A DNA stretch of 64,000 bases from Acanthococcus lagerstroemiae (GCA_031841125.1 CM063113.1:23457312-23521311); one strand, 5' to 3'. Counted from the stretch's first letter, positions 10,951-22,190 are shown. Notes: generated by a model from the sequence alone, not told the origin. A program made the numbers and translations.

Positions 10951-12270
10951 AGGAAGGGAGGAAGGATTCTATATGTAGGAATGGGTTCAGCGATACTGAA
11001 ACGCTCAATTTGAGAAAGACAATAATTTTAAGGCTACCCCGGCGATTGAAGCTCAGATTCCAAAAGTCATAGTTAATTCCCATGAGATGTGCAACTTCTT
11101 TGAGGTACGAATTTCTTTCACAGATTTTATAGAAACTTGGCACTTTTTTTTTTTTTTTTTTAATATTTGGAACCTCTATCTGGTAGCCATGCCAACCGAA
11201 AAACGAATTTTTTCCACCGAGAGTCACTAAGAAGCAGGAACCACCTCAACGAATAAAAGATGAACATTGAAATTTGAAAAGGCCCTCCACTGTAATGACA
11301 ATAAGGTCTACTTTTTTCGTCTGAGGACCCCTGATTGTACAACCAAGGCAAAGAAGGATCCGTACTAATCGTTCGTTACATTTTCCCGTTATATATTCGA
11401 TTCTCTATTTTTGAAGTTTGGCAGACGTCTGCTGGAAGCTGGAACACCCGCGTAATCGCCGCGAAGGCATATAAACTACGGCTTTATGAAATTCCGGAAG
11501 GGCAGCACGTACTTAAATACTGAACAGGTAATCCTCGCGTTATTTCGTTGGCGACTCGACATGTAGGCCAGCAACGTATATTTCATTCTTTTGGGTAATA
11601 AAATGAGACAGCGATAAAAAGATGTGCAAGTATGAATTGGAAAAAAAAAAAAAAAATTGGAGAATGAAGAAAAAAGCGTTTACGCGTGGTTAAAGGTCAA
11701 AACGTAGCATAGCATTGAATTTCGTGCAATATTTTATTATTTTATATAAAAAAAAAAAGAGGAAAAAAAAAAGAGAGGAATCATACTCGGGGCAGTGCCT
11801 ACATCTGGGTATCGATACAGACGACGGCGGACGGCGTGAAAATAATAAAAATATTTCGTTCGAAGAGAAGTGCACGCGGTCGTTATACACGTTTTTCGCG
11901 TCTACACGTATAAATAATAATATAATCTATTAAAAATAAATAAAAACTAGGTGTATACATATCTGTATATTACAGCTACAGATATTGGCGTCCGTTTTCA
12001 CGGCAACGTCACCGCGCCGGTTGCCCGAGACCGACTTAATCCTTTCTGAAATATTTTATTGTCAGCTAATCCGCGAAATAAATTAATAATTTTATGGCGC
12101 AGGTTGGTTGCTCGTATATTCCACGCGTGTTGTTGGCGTTGTTCTCTTCTTCTTCGGGTTTTTTTCTTTTCTTTCTTTTTTCAATATGGTAGGTCCTATT
12201 ATTGTTTTGAATTCTCATAATCAGTACGTGTCAATTGGGTAAACAGTCACAGTAAGCTATCCAAGGCAAC
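10951..12270. other. mostly low-copy intron; homopolymers and possible regulatory sequence
   Basis: No gene is recognised. The part from about 11330 to 12260 lacks transposon ends and contains AGGTCA (in TTAAAGGTCAAAA near 11691) and TTTATGGC with flanking TAATAATT near 12090, words that match nuclear-receptor half-sites and Caudal/AbdB-type homeodomain sites. Poly-T/poly-A runs are at 11144-11160, 11641-11655 and 11750-11773. Any enhancer role is inference from composition and position only. Confidence 0.3.
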
Positions 12271-12289
12271 CGTTTGCGACCTCTCGATC

Positions 12290-12670
12290 CCGTCTCTTCA
12301 TGGGGTGTCTCAGTTTTGAACTCACAACCATACTTATGTCAAACATGGATTTGGAGACCTCATTGTGGAAATGATACTGTATTGCCCATGCTAAAGTTTT
12401 CAATTTTAGCCCCCCTCGAGGTGCCAGAGTTATTATATTACAGATCGAGTTTGAAGACTTTCGAGGCAGGTGCTTCTGTATCCATATTGTACTTCACGTT
12501 ATTATTGACCTCTCCCCCTTCGAGGGTAACCTGCCACAGTTTTGAATTTGAAATTGCACTAACTTCAAAAAATGGATCTGACAACCACTGTAATCTCAGT
12601 GATTCCCATATTATACTTGGTAAATTTTTCAATTTTACTTCCCCCCCCCCCCCACAGGTGCCTGATGTAT
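12290..12670 (+). repeat. two-unit tandem repeat ahead of element Z1
   Basis: Two diverged units, each ending in AGTTTTCAATTTTAGCCCCCC-like sequence followed by GAGGTGCC(A/T)GA: near 12395-12430, and AATTTTTCAATTTTACTTCCCC with CAGGTGCCTGA near 12623-12665. The period is about 235 bp. The 134-codon open frame 12274-12678 spans both units and has no known domain. Confidence 0.45.
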
Positions 12671-12825
12671 ATATGTGACACTCTTACGGGAAAAGAGGAC
12701 TTCGATTATGAAACTGAAGATGGTGTCTGGTTCCAAAATAATTCTGCGAGATCCTACTCGGTATTGACAATTTGTGACCAGTATGTGGTCCAACGTTTGA
12801 TCGATACTGGTGCTGAAGATAATTT

Positions 12826-14175
12826 GTGGCAGTTTCTATAAAAAGGGGTAACTTTGTCGATTGATCAAAGTCTCAGAAAACGCGAAAAAAGAAAAACAAA
12901 ATTTTTTAGTCAAAAAAATCAATTTTGAGATTTTGGTCAATTTCTATAGAAAAAAATTCTCCCTTACCGGGAAAAACATTAAATCATGGATATGTCTTTT
13001 CTGAATCCGAACATTCTTAAGTGCTAGGTGCAGTCACTCATTGTTCATTAGTAGACTAACTTCACAGCAATGTTTTTCATCACATTAATAACAGCGATGT
13101 GTCAGATTGTGAAGAAAACAATTCAAGCAAATATCATTTGTAGGAGGAGTTTCTTCTATTCCGCTTTCACCCTTCTTCACGCCGCCACGCATTTTCTTCT
13201 ATTCCTCTTTAAACCTTCTTCCCACTAAACGGTACCCGAGCGTGACACTCGAGTGTGAGGCTTGTCGTATGTTGCATTTTGAAGAATGGCCCCCAGACTA
13301 AAGACATATCCATCGATATGTCAGATTGTGAAGAAAACAATTCAAACAAATATCATTTGTAGGAGTTTTTTCTATTCCGCTTTCACCCTTCTTCCTGCTG
13401 CCACGCATTTTCTTCTATTCCTCTTTCAACCTTCTTCCCACTAAACAGTACCTGAGCGTGACACTCGAGTGTGAGGCTTGTCATATGTTGAATCTTGAAG
13501 AATGACCCCCAGACTAAAGACATATCCATCGATATGTCAGATTGTGAAGAAAACAATTCAAACAAATATCATTTGTAGGAGTTTTTTTTTCTATTCCGCT
13601 TTTGCCCTTCTTCCTGCCGCCACGCATTTTCTTCTATTCCTCTGTCAACCTTCTTCCCACTAAATGGTACACAAGCGTGAAGCTCGAGTGTGAGGCTCGT
13701 CGTACATCGCATTTTGAAGAATGACAACATCGCAATAAGGAAGAGACAAAATTTACCCGCATGAGAGAGAAGAGGGAGAGTGAGAAAAGAATGCTGTCTG
13801 CATTCGCTTCTTCGCGGTTTTTCGGAACTTACGAATAAATCCGATGTTCTGAATCGTTACCATGTAGAAAGAGCGAAAAATTACCTTTCCAACAAGCCCT
13901 CGTCGAGACTGGTAACGTGATTCCGCGGCGAGTTACGGCCGCTTGAAGGAGTGGGGAAAAAAGGTGTGCCTAACTTTAAACGCGTTTTTCCAAAAAACGT
14001 TTTTTCGCGTATTCTTGTTACCCTCATCCTTGACCGCTTGTATCTCCGCAACGAAAAACGCTACAGAACTCGCCAATAGCTCATTGGAATGGGTATTCAT
14101 TCCAATATTACGTACTGACCGTAACTCAAAAATCGTCGAATCGACAAAGTTACCTCTTTTTATAGAAACTGCCAC
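12826..14175. mobile_element. DNA element Z1 (GTGGCAGTTTCTATAA ends), 1.35 kb
   Basis: The left end GTGGCAGTTTCTATAAAAAG at 12826 is inverted at the right end (TTTTTATAGAAACTGCCAC, ending 14175). The flanks ATTT (12822-12825) and ATTT (14176-14179) suggest a 4-bp target duplication. The interior holds a three-copy 217-bp tandem repeat (13102-13735). The last 230 bp match element Z2. Both strands are open near the right end (13943-14194 plus, 13933-14175 minus), with conserved counterparts in Z2; neither resembles a transposase I know, so the element is probably non-autonomous. Confidence 0.75.
13102..13735 (+). repeat. 217-bp tandem repeat, 3 copies, inside Z1
   Basis: TCAGATTGTGAAGAAAACAA begins units at 13102, 13321 and 13537 (periods 219 and 216). 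Each contains CTTCTATTCC, CCACGCATTTTCTTCTATTC and GACACTCGAGTGTGAGGCT or close variants. Element Z2 lacks this block entirely. Confidence 0.85.
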
Positions 14176-14834
14176 ATTTTATAAATGCGGCTGAAGCTGA
14201 AAATATTTTTTGAGAAATACTCTAAACTGATAGCTGCCCACCCGAACAATAAACAGTGTGTTACTGCTGGAAAGGCGAACAAGATATACCAGGTACTAAT
14301 CCCAAGTCCCTCATTGTCCACGCTAAAAATTGAGGGACACTCCGTTTAACCCCTCAGAGTTACTCAATACGACTCAAAACTTTGCAAAATCACTCTCCTC
14401 TGATACAGTCATTAATTCTTTACTTTGAACTCCAGTCAGTGGGGTTCAAGTTTCACTATAGGTGAGCGCGTGTGCCGGACTATAGAGTGAAAAATTACTC
14501 GTGGGACAGACCACCCTACTGGTCATTCTTATGTTTCTACGCATTAAAATAACCTTCAAATATGCAGTAATCTTGAACTTCACGTATGCCTATATAGTAG
14601 TACTAAACGAGTACTAGTAATATACCAAATTTGAAGAAAAAATCAGTGTTACCATTCTGGAGATATTCAGTTAGGACACAAATCGTTCCCCAAATCTGAG
14701 AATCACTCAACTGCATGAATCACGTAACATAGCCGTAACAATAACCATTAACCATATTATTTTGGTTATGACAACTATTTTTGATAAATTATAGAAAAAT
14801 AATATATTACACTGTTGATTGAGAAAACAAAAGT
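14176..14834. other. intron, nothing recognised
   Basis: AT-rich, with no repeat partner or coding signal that I could identify. Confidence 0.35.
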
Positions 14835-15070
14835 TAGGGGCGAAACTATATGGGGGTGTGGGGGTTGACCCCCCCCCCAATGATTTGGCAGTCGGCAAAT
14901 TTTGACACTGTTCATTTGAATTTTTCATTTGTTACAAATGTTTGTTTGTTTTTTCAATTAAAAAAATTTTCGATTAACAAATCGGCGAATTTTTAGTTTA
15001 TAAAAAAATATTTGTCGGCAACTTTTTCTTCTCCACCTCCCCAAACTGAAAGTCAAATTTTGTTTATGAA
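14835..15070 (+). mobile_element. family X fragment
   Basis: Starts AGGGGCGAAACTATATGGGG, followed by a C-tract, TTTGGCAGTCGGCAAATTTT, a T-rich stretch, TCGGCGAATTTTTAG, and ends near AAACTGAAAGTCAAATTTTG. The same order of blocks occurs at 16385/18264, 19006 and (minus strand) 47590-48030, so this is a dispersed family. The terminus resembles hAT-type CAGGGGCG ends. Confidence 0.65.
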
Positions 15071-15930
15071 GATTTTGTTTTCTACGAGGGGGATTTAGGA
15101 AGACGGGAAACGTCTAGGACATTTTCGTCAGTTGTACCCTTCTCCATCAGTGGGGTAAAAAACGAAAAATTCAAAGCATCAGTCGCGTATATCTGAAAAG
15201 CAAAAACTTCATTTGTTCGCGGATTTAAAAAATTTTTGAATTTTGAATAGCTTGGAAGACCGGATTCAGAATTGGCGCGATTTGAAGAGTGAAAACTCTT
15301 GGTCAAGGCTAACATTTTGTTTTTGGAATTAGGATACCTTTCCCAACAAAGTACTTTTGGTGCATCTCTGTCAAGGAGCTTTTCAGTGGCTTGATCAAGT
15401 TCGGAAGAGAGTTTTGCCGAGAAAAATGTTAAACCAAGCTTTAATAAATCACACTGTCATGATCAGAGTTGGGTGCATTTAAAAATAACTCTGGGAGGGC
15501 TTTAGTATATTATGATAGCCTGAGTTTACAGAGCAAGTTAATGATATATCTAATCTTGATTAGTGATCTCTTCCCCCGCCCTCGCAACCTTTCGAGACTA
15601 TTCCAGTACATGTCCATAAGGTTTCCATACCAATTATAGTCAATCAGCTATTCCATCGGACAAACAGTCTAGCAGGCAGGTAGACTTTCATCATTTCTTT
15701 CATTTTCATAACTGACATCATTGTATTTTCTATCTTGCTGAATGTTGCATCATCATAACCATATTTCTATAATTTTCAATGTTTTTTTTGGTGAAGGGAG
15801 AGGGAGAGGATTAAAACTACTTAATTCTTATTCTCACATTCCAAATCGTCTCTCCTGGAATTATCTCTTTAATCCGTCACGAATTTGATAAGTTTGAACG
15901 CAGCTAAGAAAGTCTCAGGGAAGTCTGAAT
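15071..15930. other. intron, nothing recognised
   Basis: No gene, RNA or repeat identified; a 77-codon minus-strand open frame at 15082-15315 has no recognisable motif. Confidence 0.35.
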
Positions 15931-15934
15931 GAAC

Positions 15935-16375
15935 CTTAAACAGGATAGCCATTTTCCTGGAAAAATTGGAAATCAGGGAAAAGTCAGGGAATTTTTTCAG
16001 TCAGGGAAAAGACAAGGAAAAGTCATGGAATTTTCAAAAAATGAATTCTTAATAAAATTGTGTGGATTGAAAATATCATGGTTTTATTATCTTTGCAACT
16101 TGAATAACCTACAAACAGTTAAGATCTATAAAAAACTGAATAAAAAGATCTTTTTCCTGATGGTTGGTACCTATGTTCAGTTCTATATAAGATTTGTGTT
16201 AACTGCCTATTGGTAAAAAATTACGGCACTAGAAGGAAATTGAAACAAAAGATTACGTGTCAACACTCATTAAACATCCAACCAGTAGGCTTACTCGTTG
16301 AGAAAAAATTGAGAAGTGGATCTGGAAAAATCAGGGAGAAGTCAGGAAAATTCGTAATTGAAGTAAAGTAGCCCC
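15935..16375. repeat. TCAGGGAAAAGTCA-type repeat
   Basis: AATCAGGGAAAAGTCAGGGA, TCAGGGAAAAGACAAGGAAA and AGTCATGGAATTTTC cluster at 15967-16040, and ATCAGGGAGAAGTCAGG recurs near 16330. This is a short degenerate repeat without coding capacity. Confidence 0.5.
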
Positions 16376-16384
16376 CCCTGTTGA

Positions 16385-16513
16385 AGAGTTCTACACAGGG
16401 ACAAAACTATAGGGAGTGTGGGGGAGTTGACCCCCCCCTCCCAATAATTTATGGCAGTCGGTAAATTTTGAAACTATTCATTTGAATCTTTCATTTTTAT
16501 GAATGCTTGTTTG
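16385..16513 (+). mobile_element. family X copy A, 5' part (interrupted)
   Basis: Begins near CAGGGACAAAACTATAGGGA, then a C-tract, GGCAGTCGGTAAATTTTGAA and TGAATGCTTGTTTG. In the uninterrupted copy at 47040-48030 the next block is a T-rich stretch and AATTAAAAAA; here that block appears only at 18270, after two inserted elements. Confidence 0.65.
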
Positions 16514-17703
16514 TATATATGTTACGCCGAATTTATCAAATTGACAATTTCATAAAATCGGCAAGTTCTGCTGATTTTATGAAACAAGCAATACATTTTT
16601 ACCAAATTTCTAAAATCAGCAGGTATAAGGGTTCCTTCGGGCAAAACGTGAATATCCAATGCTCGGGGTAATAAGTGACCGCAGTCCAGATTTCTGTAGA
16701 AAAAGTTTCAAAAGGAAGTTCTAACGGCAATGTGTAGGAAAATCTTTCATCTTCTATGATTGTGAAAAATAATCTGACCTATTTTCATTTAGAATTAAAG
16801 AAAACAAGAAAAAATATATAAATAAATAAATATAGCGCAAAACTTCTATTTTTCTAGGATAAAAATGGTCTTGCAATTTAAAAAAAAAAAAAAAGGAAGA
16901 AAAAGTAGATTGCTTACGACGTAATCATTATTTCTTGATAGTTTTTACATTTCTGAGTGACAAAAAGAATGAACTTTCTTTGAGTGCTCTCAAAAACCGA
17001 TAAGTCGTAACCAGTCAATAACTGAAGAAGGTTTTTAAATTTATGGGACTGAAAACGAACCACCCAGTAGCAAAAAAGGAACCAATACTGGAGCAAAAGG
17101 TGGACATATTATCCTGATTGATTTGAGAGAATATTTTGCACGCGATTTTATAGTTGGTAATTCTGCTTTGGAACCGCCTGCACTCTACACCTTCAACATC
17201 TTGTAAAATTCACACAGCTTCCGCCTCTTTTTCACAAGTCCATTCATCTTGATCCATTAGACCAAACTCAAAATCAGAGTCATAAGAAATAACTTCCCTG
17301 GCACTGTTTGCAAACAAATATTGAAGAGCATTTTCGAAGGTACAGTTGGAGTTTATGTCTCATTTCAACAGTAAAAAAGTCATGATTTAACAAGTTAATG
17401 ACATTATTCGAATTATGAGTAGTGGGTATTCATCTTTATTTTATCTTGTCATAGATTTTGCTTTCTAGTCAGGACGTTAAAATTCTGACCTCATCCGTCA
17501 GGTACACTCATCAGCAACCATTATTTATCACTGATTTTGTAGGATCGGCAAACACTCGCCTGTTTTATAAATTCAGCAAAAAACGTTGCTGATTTTATAA
17601 ATTTGGCAATAACTGCTCTTGCGCTTCCGATTTTATAAAATCAGCCAAATATCTGCCGATTTGATTAAATCGTCAATTTGATGAATTCGGCGTAACATAT
17701 ATA
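16514..17703. mobile_element. DNA element Y with ~50-bp inverted ends, 1.19 kb
   Basis: TATATATGTTACGCCGAATT at about 16514 is inverted as AATTCGGCGTAACATATATA ending near 17702, and the similarity continues inward (AAATTGACAATTTCATAAAA versus TTGATTAAATCGTCAATTT). GATTTTATAA words are repeated near both ends. No transposase is readable. It abuts Z2 directly. Confidence 0.7.
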
Positions 17704-17704
17704 T

Positions 17705-18263
17705 GTGGCAGTTTCTATAAAAAGAGGAAACGTTGTCAATCGATTGAAGTCTCAGAAAACGCGAAAAAAGAAAAACAAAATTTTTTGGTTGCGCAATAAC
17801 GAAGAGACAAAATTTACGCACATGAGAGAGAAGAGGGAGAGAGAGAAAGAGAATTATGAAAGAGAATGAGAAAAGAATACGAATGTCTTCATTCGCTTCT
17901 TCGTGGTTTTTCGGAGCTCACGAATAAATCCGATGTTCTGAATTGTTACCACATAGAAGAGCGAAAATTTACCTTTCCAACAAGCCCTCGTCATGGCTGG
18001 TAATGTGATTCCGCGGCGAGTTAGGGCCGTTTGACGGAGTGGGAGAAAAAGGTGTGTCCAACTTTAAACGCGTTTTTCCCAAAAACGTGTTTTCGCGCGT
18101 TCTCATTACACTCATCTTTGACCACTTGTATCTCCGGAACAAAAAACGCTACAAATCTCGCCGATAGCTCGTTGGAATGGGCATCCATTCCTCTATTACG
18201 TTCAGTTTGTAACTCAGAATTCGTCGGATCGACAAAGTTACCCCTTTTTATAGAAACTGCCAC
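17705..18263. mobile_element. DNA element Z2 (short deletion derivative of Z)
   Basis: Starts GTGGCAGTTTCTATAAAAAG and ends CTTTTTATAGAAACTGCCAC-like. The left 85 bp and right ~450 bp match Z1 (for example ACGCGAAAAAAGAAAAACAA, AGAGACAAAATTTAC, TGGTAATGTGATTCCGCGGC), but the Z1 centre with its 217-bp repeats is missing. Small open frames on both strands (18031-18288 plus, 18021-18263 minus) correspond to those in Z1. Confidence 0.75.
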
Positions 18264-18998
18264 TTATATATATTTTTATTTCAATTAAAAAATATTTCTA
18301 TGAAAAGATTGCCAAATTTTTACTTTTTTAAAAATTTTGTCGACGAATTTTTAGTTAAAAAAAAATATTTGGTTGCAAATATTTCTTCTCCGCCTTCCAA
18401 AACTGAAAGTCAAATTTATTTTCTGAAAATGGAGTACCCTGAAATCCTGTCAGAGGCTAGCCAGTCAAAAGCTGTAGGAACGTTATCTGGAAGGATGAAG
18501 AAAATTGAAATATGGAAGACATTTCGAAAATCTGAAAGTCGGTAGCAAACGTTGAATTTCAAATTTCAACGATTATTCTGTTTTTACTAGAGTCTCTGTT
18601 TGACCTAGAGCCTGAAATCTGAGAAAGTTGAACATTTTATTAAAATCTAAAAGTTGAAAGCAAAAGATTTATTTTCTAATGTCACACGCTGAATCCAATA
18701 GCAAATGTTCTATTGTCTAATTTACGTGATTTGGTCCTGGTAAATATAGGAGGGAAATTTAGTCTGGAACAAAAGTCAAAACTCCATGGTGTTTTCCCAT
18801 AAGAACGAAAGGGAGCTTGTGGTACGGATTCCCGTAAAGAAAAAAATATCACCAAGAGTAAATAACGGCCGTCTTAATGTGTAAAGGAAGTTGTGTGTTC
18901 CTTTCAAGTATTCCTAACATTCTTCCACCTTACCCTCCCAGACTAGGGTATGCTCATGTGCGCAAATGTGAGTGCTTGGGGGATAAGGTTCCCATCTG
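18264..18998 (+). mobile_element. family X copy A, 3' part
   Basis: Continues the blocks expected after 16513: TTTCAATTAAAAAATATTTC, TTTTGTCGACGAATTTTTAG, AACTGAAAGTCAAATTTATT, then TGGAGTACCCTGAAATCCTG through to TAGGGTATGCTCATGTGCGC and GAGTGCTTGGGGGATAA. All of these appear in reverse order and complement at 47050-47860. Small open frames are remnants at best. Confidence 0.7.
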
Positions 18999-19005
18999 AA
19001 TTTGC

Positions 19006-19252
19006 AGGGACGAAATTCTCAATAATTTGGCAGTCGGCAAATTTTGAAACTGTTCATTTGAATTTTTCATTTTCTATGAACTTTTCTTTTTTCTTTTTTT
19101 TTTCAATTAAAAAGTATCTTGATTAAAAAATCGGCAAACTTTCAAATTTTCAAAAAATTTTGTCGGCGAATTTTTAGTTTTCAGAAAATATTTGTCGGCA
19201 AATTTTCCTTCTCCACCCTCCCCCCAAACTGAAAGTCAAGTTTCGTCTCTAA
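19006..19252 (+). mobile_element. family X short fragment
   Basis: Begins CAGGGACGAAATTCTCAATA, carries TTTGGCAGTCGGCAAATTTT and TCGGCGAATTTTTAG, and ends AACTGAAAGTCAAGTTTCGT. The last bases form a weak inverted match to its start. Confidence 0.6.
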
Positions 19253-19404
19253 CAAAAGTGCTGAATACTTATATAGCTTAAGGAGCACCAGAGGCGTTTA
19301 TTTTTGGTCGCATGGGTGAAAGAATTCACACGGGCAATTCCTTGGCATAAGGCAACCAAATGGCTGTACCTTTTTCTATTTTCAGTTTCAGTAAACACTC
19401 TGTG

Positions 19405-19777
19405 CAGGGGCGGAACTAAGGGTGGGCCAGGCCCTTCCAAAAATTTTTTTGGCTCGCCCAATTTTTTTAACGATCTGAAATTTTTTAACGAAAAATAACT
19501 CATTTACAATAGACAAAAAGAATTCAAAAACAAAATACTTATAATTGATTTCCCAAAAGTTTAAATTTAGATAATGTTGTAGAGAATTTTGCTCTTCATC
19601 ATAAAAATAGTCGTATTCTTTTATATCAATTGTTAATATTATGGAAGTACATACATATACAAATTTCTATAACAAGTACATAGTTTCATTCAAGCCGGCG
19701 TTTTATTCAAAAAATCCTCGTCCTTAACAATCCGGGACTTCCGCGCCCACCCGAAAAAAATCGTAGTTCCGCCACTG
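19405..19777. mobile_element. hAT-like MITE with perfect 8-bp target duplication
   Basis: Termini CAGGGGCGGAACTAAGGGTG (19405) and ATCGTAGTTCCGCCACTG (ending 19777) form imperfect inverted repeats of the hAT type. The flanking 8-mers are identical: ACTCTGTG at 19397-19404 and at 19778-19785. Length 373 bp, no coding capacity. An 8-bp duplication with CAGNGGCG-like ends is diagnostic of the hAT superfamily. Confidence 0.92.
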
Positions 19778-19785
19778 ACTCTGTG

Positions 19786-20227
19786 CACTCAGCCCGTTTC
19801 AACAAAACATAAAAATTGTAACTTCATTTTTTGAGTTGAACTTATTTTTTGACTTCATATCATTTCAAGCGCATCAGACTATGCGTCTTGGCGAGCAGTG
19901 TTGTTTTATTTGAAAAACTAAAAGTTGATGGTTTGGAAATTGACTTGAAGAAACAACAATTCAATTATGCTAATAGATTCATTTTGGGGGGGGGGTAGGA
20001 AAAGTTGTAGAGGGCTTAGTCCCAATATAGCTTTGATTTTGCTGTACTTTTCACGATAGAAGCTTGTGCCACTGGTACCATGTACAGTAGATATCGATTT
20101 CTTGACTACGGAACTTTCGAACGTTCTGTCCTACTCCGTGTACCTGAAGACGTTTTGTATACTCACGGCGAAAAACGATGTGTCCACATAGACCTCGGCG
20201 CGATGTAACCGTTTGATACGCCAGCGT
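19786..20227. other. intron, nothing recognised
   Basis: Sequence without identified repeats apart from a G-run at 19986-19995. Confidence 0.35.
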
Positions 20228-20300
20228 GAAAGAAAATCGGAGCGAGTGAGCGACATCGAAGGCAGAGAGAGAGAGAGCGAGAGAGAAAGAGAAAAGCTCG
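20228..20300 (+). repeat. GA-rich low-complexity tract
   Basis: GAGAGAGAGAGAGCGAGAGA and variants; purine-rich tracts like this may bind GAGA-type factors, but nothing else supports a function here. Confidence 0.6.
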
Positions 20301-20760
20301 CGGCTGTCGACATTCCTTCGCCAATCGCAGCGTCGGCACCCCTTCTTTTAGTTCCCATGACAACTGGTCGAATTTTGCATAATAATGCCAGCGAAGCCGC
20401 TCTTACACCTAGATTACCACCCCTAATAACCGTCAAAATACACCCTACCCGGGCCCGAGTGCATGTATCCCGTCACTGATGGTATTACCGGGCCGAAAAT
20501 CCGATATAGAAAACCATTTTTTGGGGGGACGGTCCAGGCCAGGCGCTGGTCCGCTGCATGTGCTCGTGCAAAGCGACGATCTGTGTGGCACGCCACTGCT
20601 GGCGATTTTTTTTTTTTTTTTTGTCGTTTTGTATACGTAAAAAACATTTAGGCAGAAAAGCCGATATTCGTACGCAGATTAAGCGAGACTCGAGTTACGC
20701 GCTCGCGTATTTACCCAGGAGTTTAATGCATTCTTGTCTGCGTTGCTTCTGCTGCTCCAG

Positions 20761-20931
20761 ATGCACGGATACGACCTGCACCGGCCGCTGGCAATGCCAA
20801 CTCACGATATCGGCCACCCGCCAGGACCCCAGGCGCCCGGAGCCGATATGATACATCCGGACTCGACGGACTCGCTGGTCACCTACATGGAGAGCGACGA
20901 GAGTATGCAACACGATCCGGGCAGTCCCTAA
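20761..20931 (+). CDS. tup: islet/tailup LIM-homeodomain factor, last coding exon
   Basis: Encodes 56 residues plus stop, starting MHGYDLHRPL and ending SDESMQHDPGSP; TAA is at 20929-20931. The acceptor is TTGCTTCTGCTGCTCCAG, with AG at 20759-20760, phase 0, so ...QIVNQ of the previous exon joins MHGYDL directly. This junction and the motif HPDSTDSLVTYMESD are what I expect of insect Tailup proteins, whose C-terminus differs from vertebrate ISL1. The tail is proline- and acid-rich and probably disordered, consistent with a transactivation or cofactor-binding tail (inference). The first codon being ATG is coincidental; it is not a translation start. A donor-like CAAG|GTAATT begins at 20936, four bases after the stop (see findings). 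Confidence 0.92.
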   Translation: MHGYDLHRPLAMPTHDIGHPPGPQAPGADMIHPDSTDSLVTYMESDESMQHDPGSP

Positions 20932-22190
20932 CAAGGTAATTATGCGTGTACCCGTGTAGTTGTAGAGGTACTCGAAGGAACGAGCATACGTGTACCTGGT
21001 ATCTTCCAGTCGAAGATTCATCGAAAAAGCCCCGATGTTTAAGTGTGAAGAGCCCCGGCTAGGAGCCTCGCTCGACCTTCGGGACCACAGAGGGCGCGAT
21101 GCCAATGATAGTGCCGAAAATTAATGCCGCGTAAGCAACCAAAATTTAAAAAAAAAAAAAACAATTCCACGATTCGGCCGAATGACTGTACTGAATTTGC
21201 CAAAAATACCGAATAAATCCGCGTTCTGGGTGGGCTGACCCCGCACCCACCTGTCAGCTGGGAGCATGTACTCGGTAACCGGGAATACGGAGCCAACAAT
21301 TTTTTTCTTCAAAATGCGCACAGAGAATTCCATTATGCCCTGTTAAACCTTCAGAAAGTGACGCGCTTCGGCTGCATCTTGGTGATATTGTGCACGCAGT
21401 GATACAGGGAGAGAAATAGCCCCATTTCCTTCCCGAGGGAAGGAAAAAGCGACTTCTTTAACGACATGCAGGGGGAAGGAAGTAACCAGTGATACGGCCG
21501 TATTTCCAGTTGACAAAATTTTGGGGTAAATCTCGTACATGGCTAGGCAGAGGCGTCAGAAGGGAATCATGAGGAGGAAGGGGGACAGTTCAAAAACCTG
21601 ACAACTTATTTTTGTTGCTTTCTTTTCTGTTAGAAATATAAGTCTACTTTGGGTGGTTCGGGAAAGGTGGTGAGTTAAAAACCGAGTGTCACAATTCAAA
21701 GTTCCAGAATAATCGGAAGCATCCCCGTAGAGAGGAGAAGAGAGCCTGGCGACAATTTCCACGGGCCCCTCGCCTTTCCGTTCTTTTGGTTCTTTTGTCA
21801 GATAGGAAAAGATTGTAAACTACGGGATAAGAGGTTTCTTTCATGGTGTAAGGAGTGATTGCTGATTTGATGTACAGTATGATGTAGCCATAAGCGTTCG
21901 TATTCAGTCCTTTAGATATATCCCCCCCCCATGAAAATCCGGGCCTGGGGTGTTTTCCCCACCCCTTGTCAGGGGTTAACCGGAAGTAACATTATGTCTG
22001 CTACGCTTTCAGTGATGGAAGGGGGGATGTTCAGTGCTGCATTTTAGCCACTTAAAAATTAATGGGGAGGGGTACAGAGTATCATTTGTACCCCCCCCCC
22101 CCACACACACACACAAAATTTTTTAATAGTAAAAATGAGTAAATAAGTAAAATAAAAACTCTTCAGTAATTCAACTTTGGCGCATCCTAA
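20932..22190 (+). other. 3' flank / possible 3' UTR of islet gene
   Basis: Downstream of the stop the sequence is low-copy to about 21900. A candidate polyadenylation signal AATAAA lies at 21212-21217, but no downstream GU-rich element stands out. A poly-C plus (AC)n run at 22091-22118 marks the start of the repeats. No other gene is recognised. Confidence 0.4.

Larger units (their letters stand above)
4988..20760 (+). other. islet/tailup last coding intron (~15.8 kb)
   Basis: Bounded by donor GTAAGC at 4988 and acceptor TTGCTTCTGCTGCTCCAG ending at 20760, both phase 0, so the exons join without changing frame. The first 2 kb and about 11-12.3 kb look low-copy. Most of the remainder is transposon and tandem-repeat DNA, itemised separately. 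Confidence 0.85.

Noticed and set aside
20228..20300. GA-rich tract as a Polycomb/GAGA response element
   Set aside because: A single low-complexity purine run next to an exon is not enough; no clustered companion motifs.
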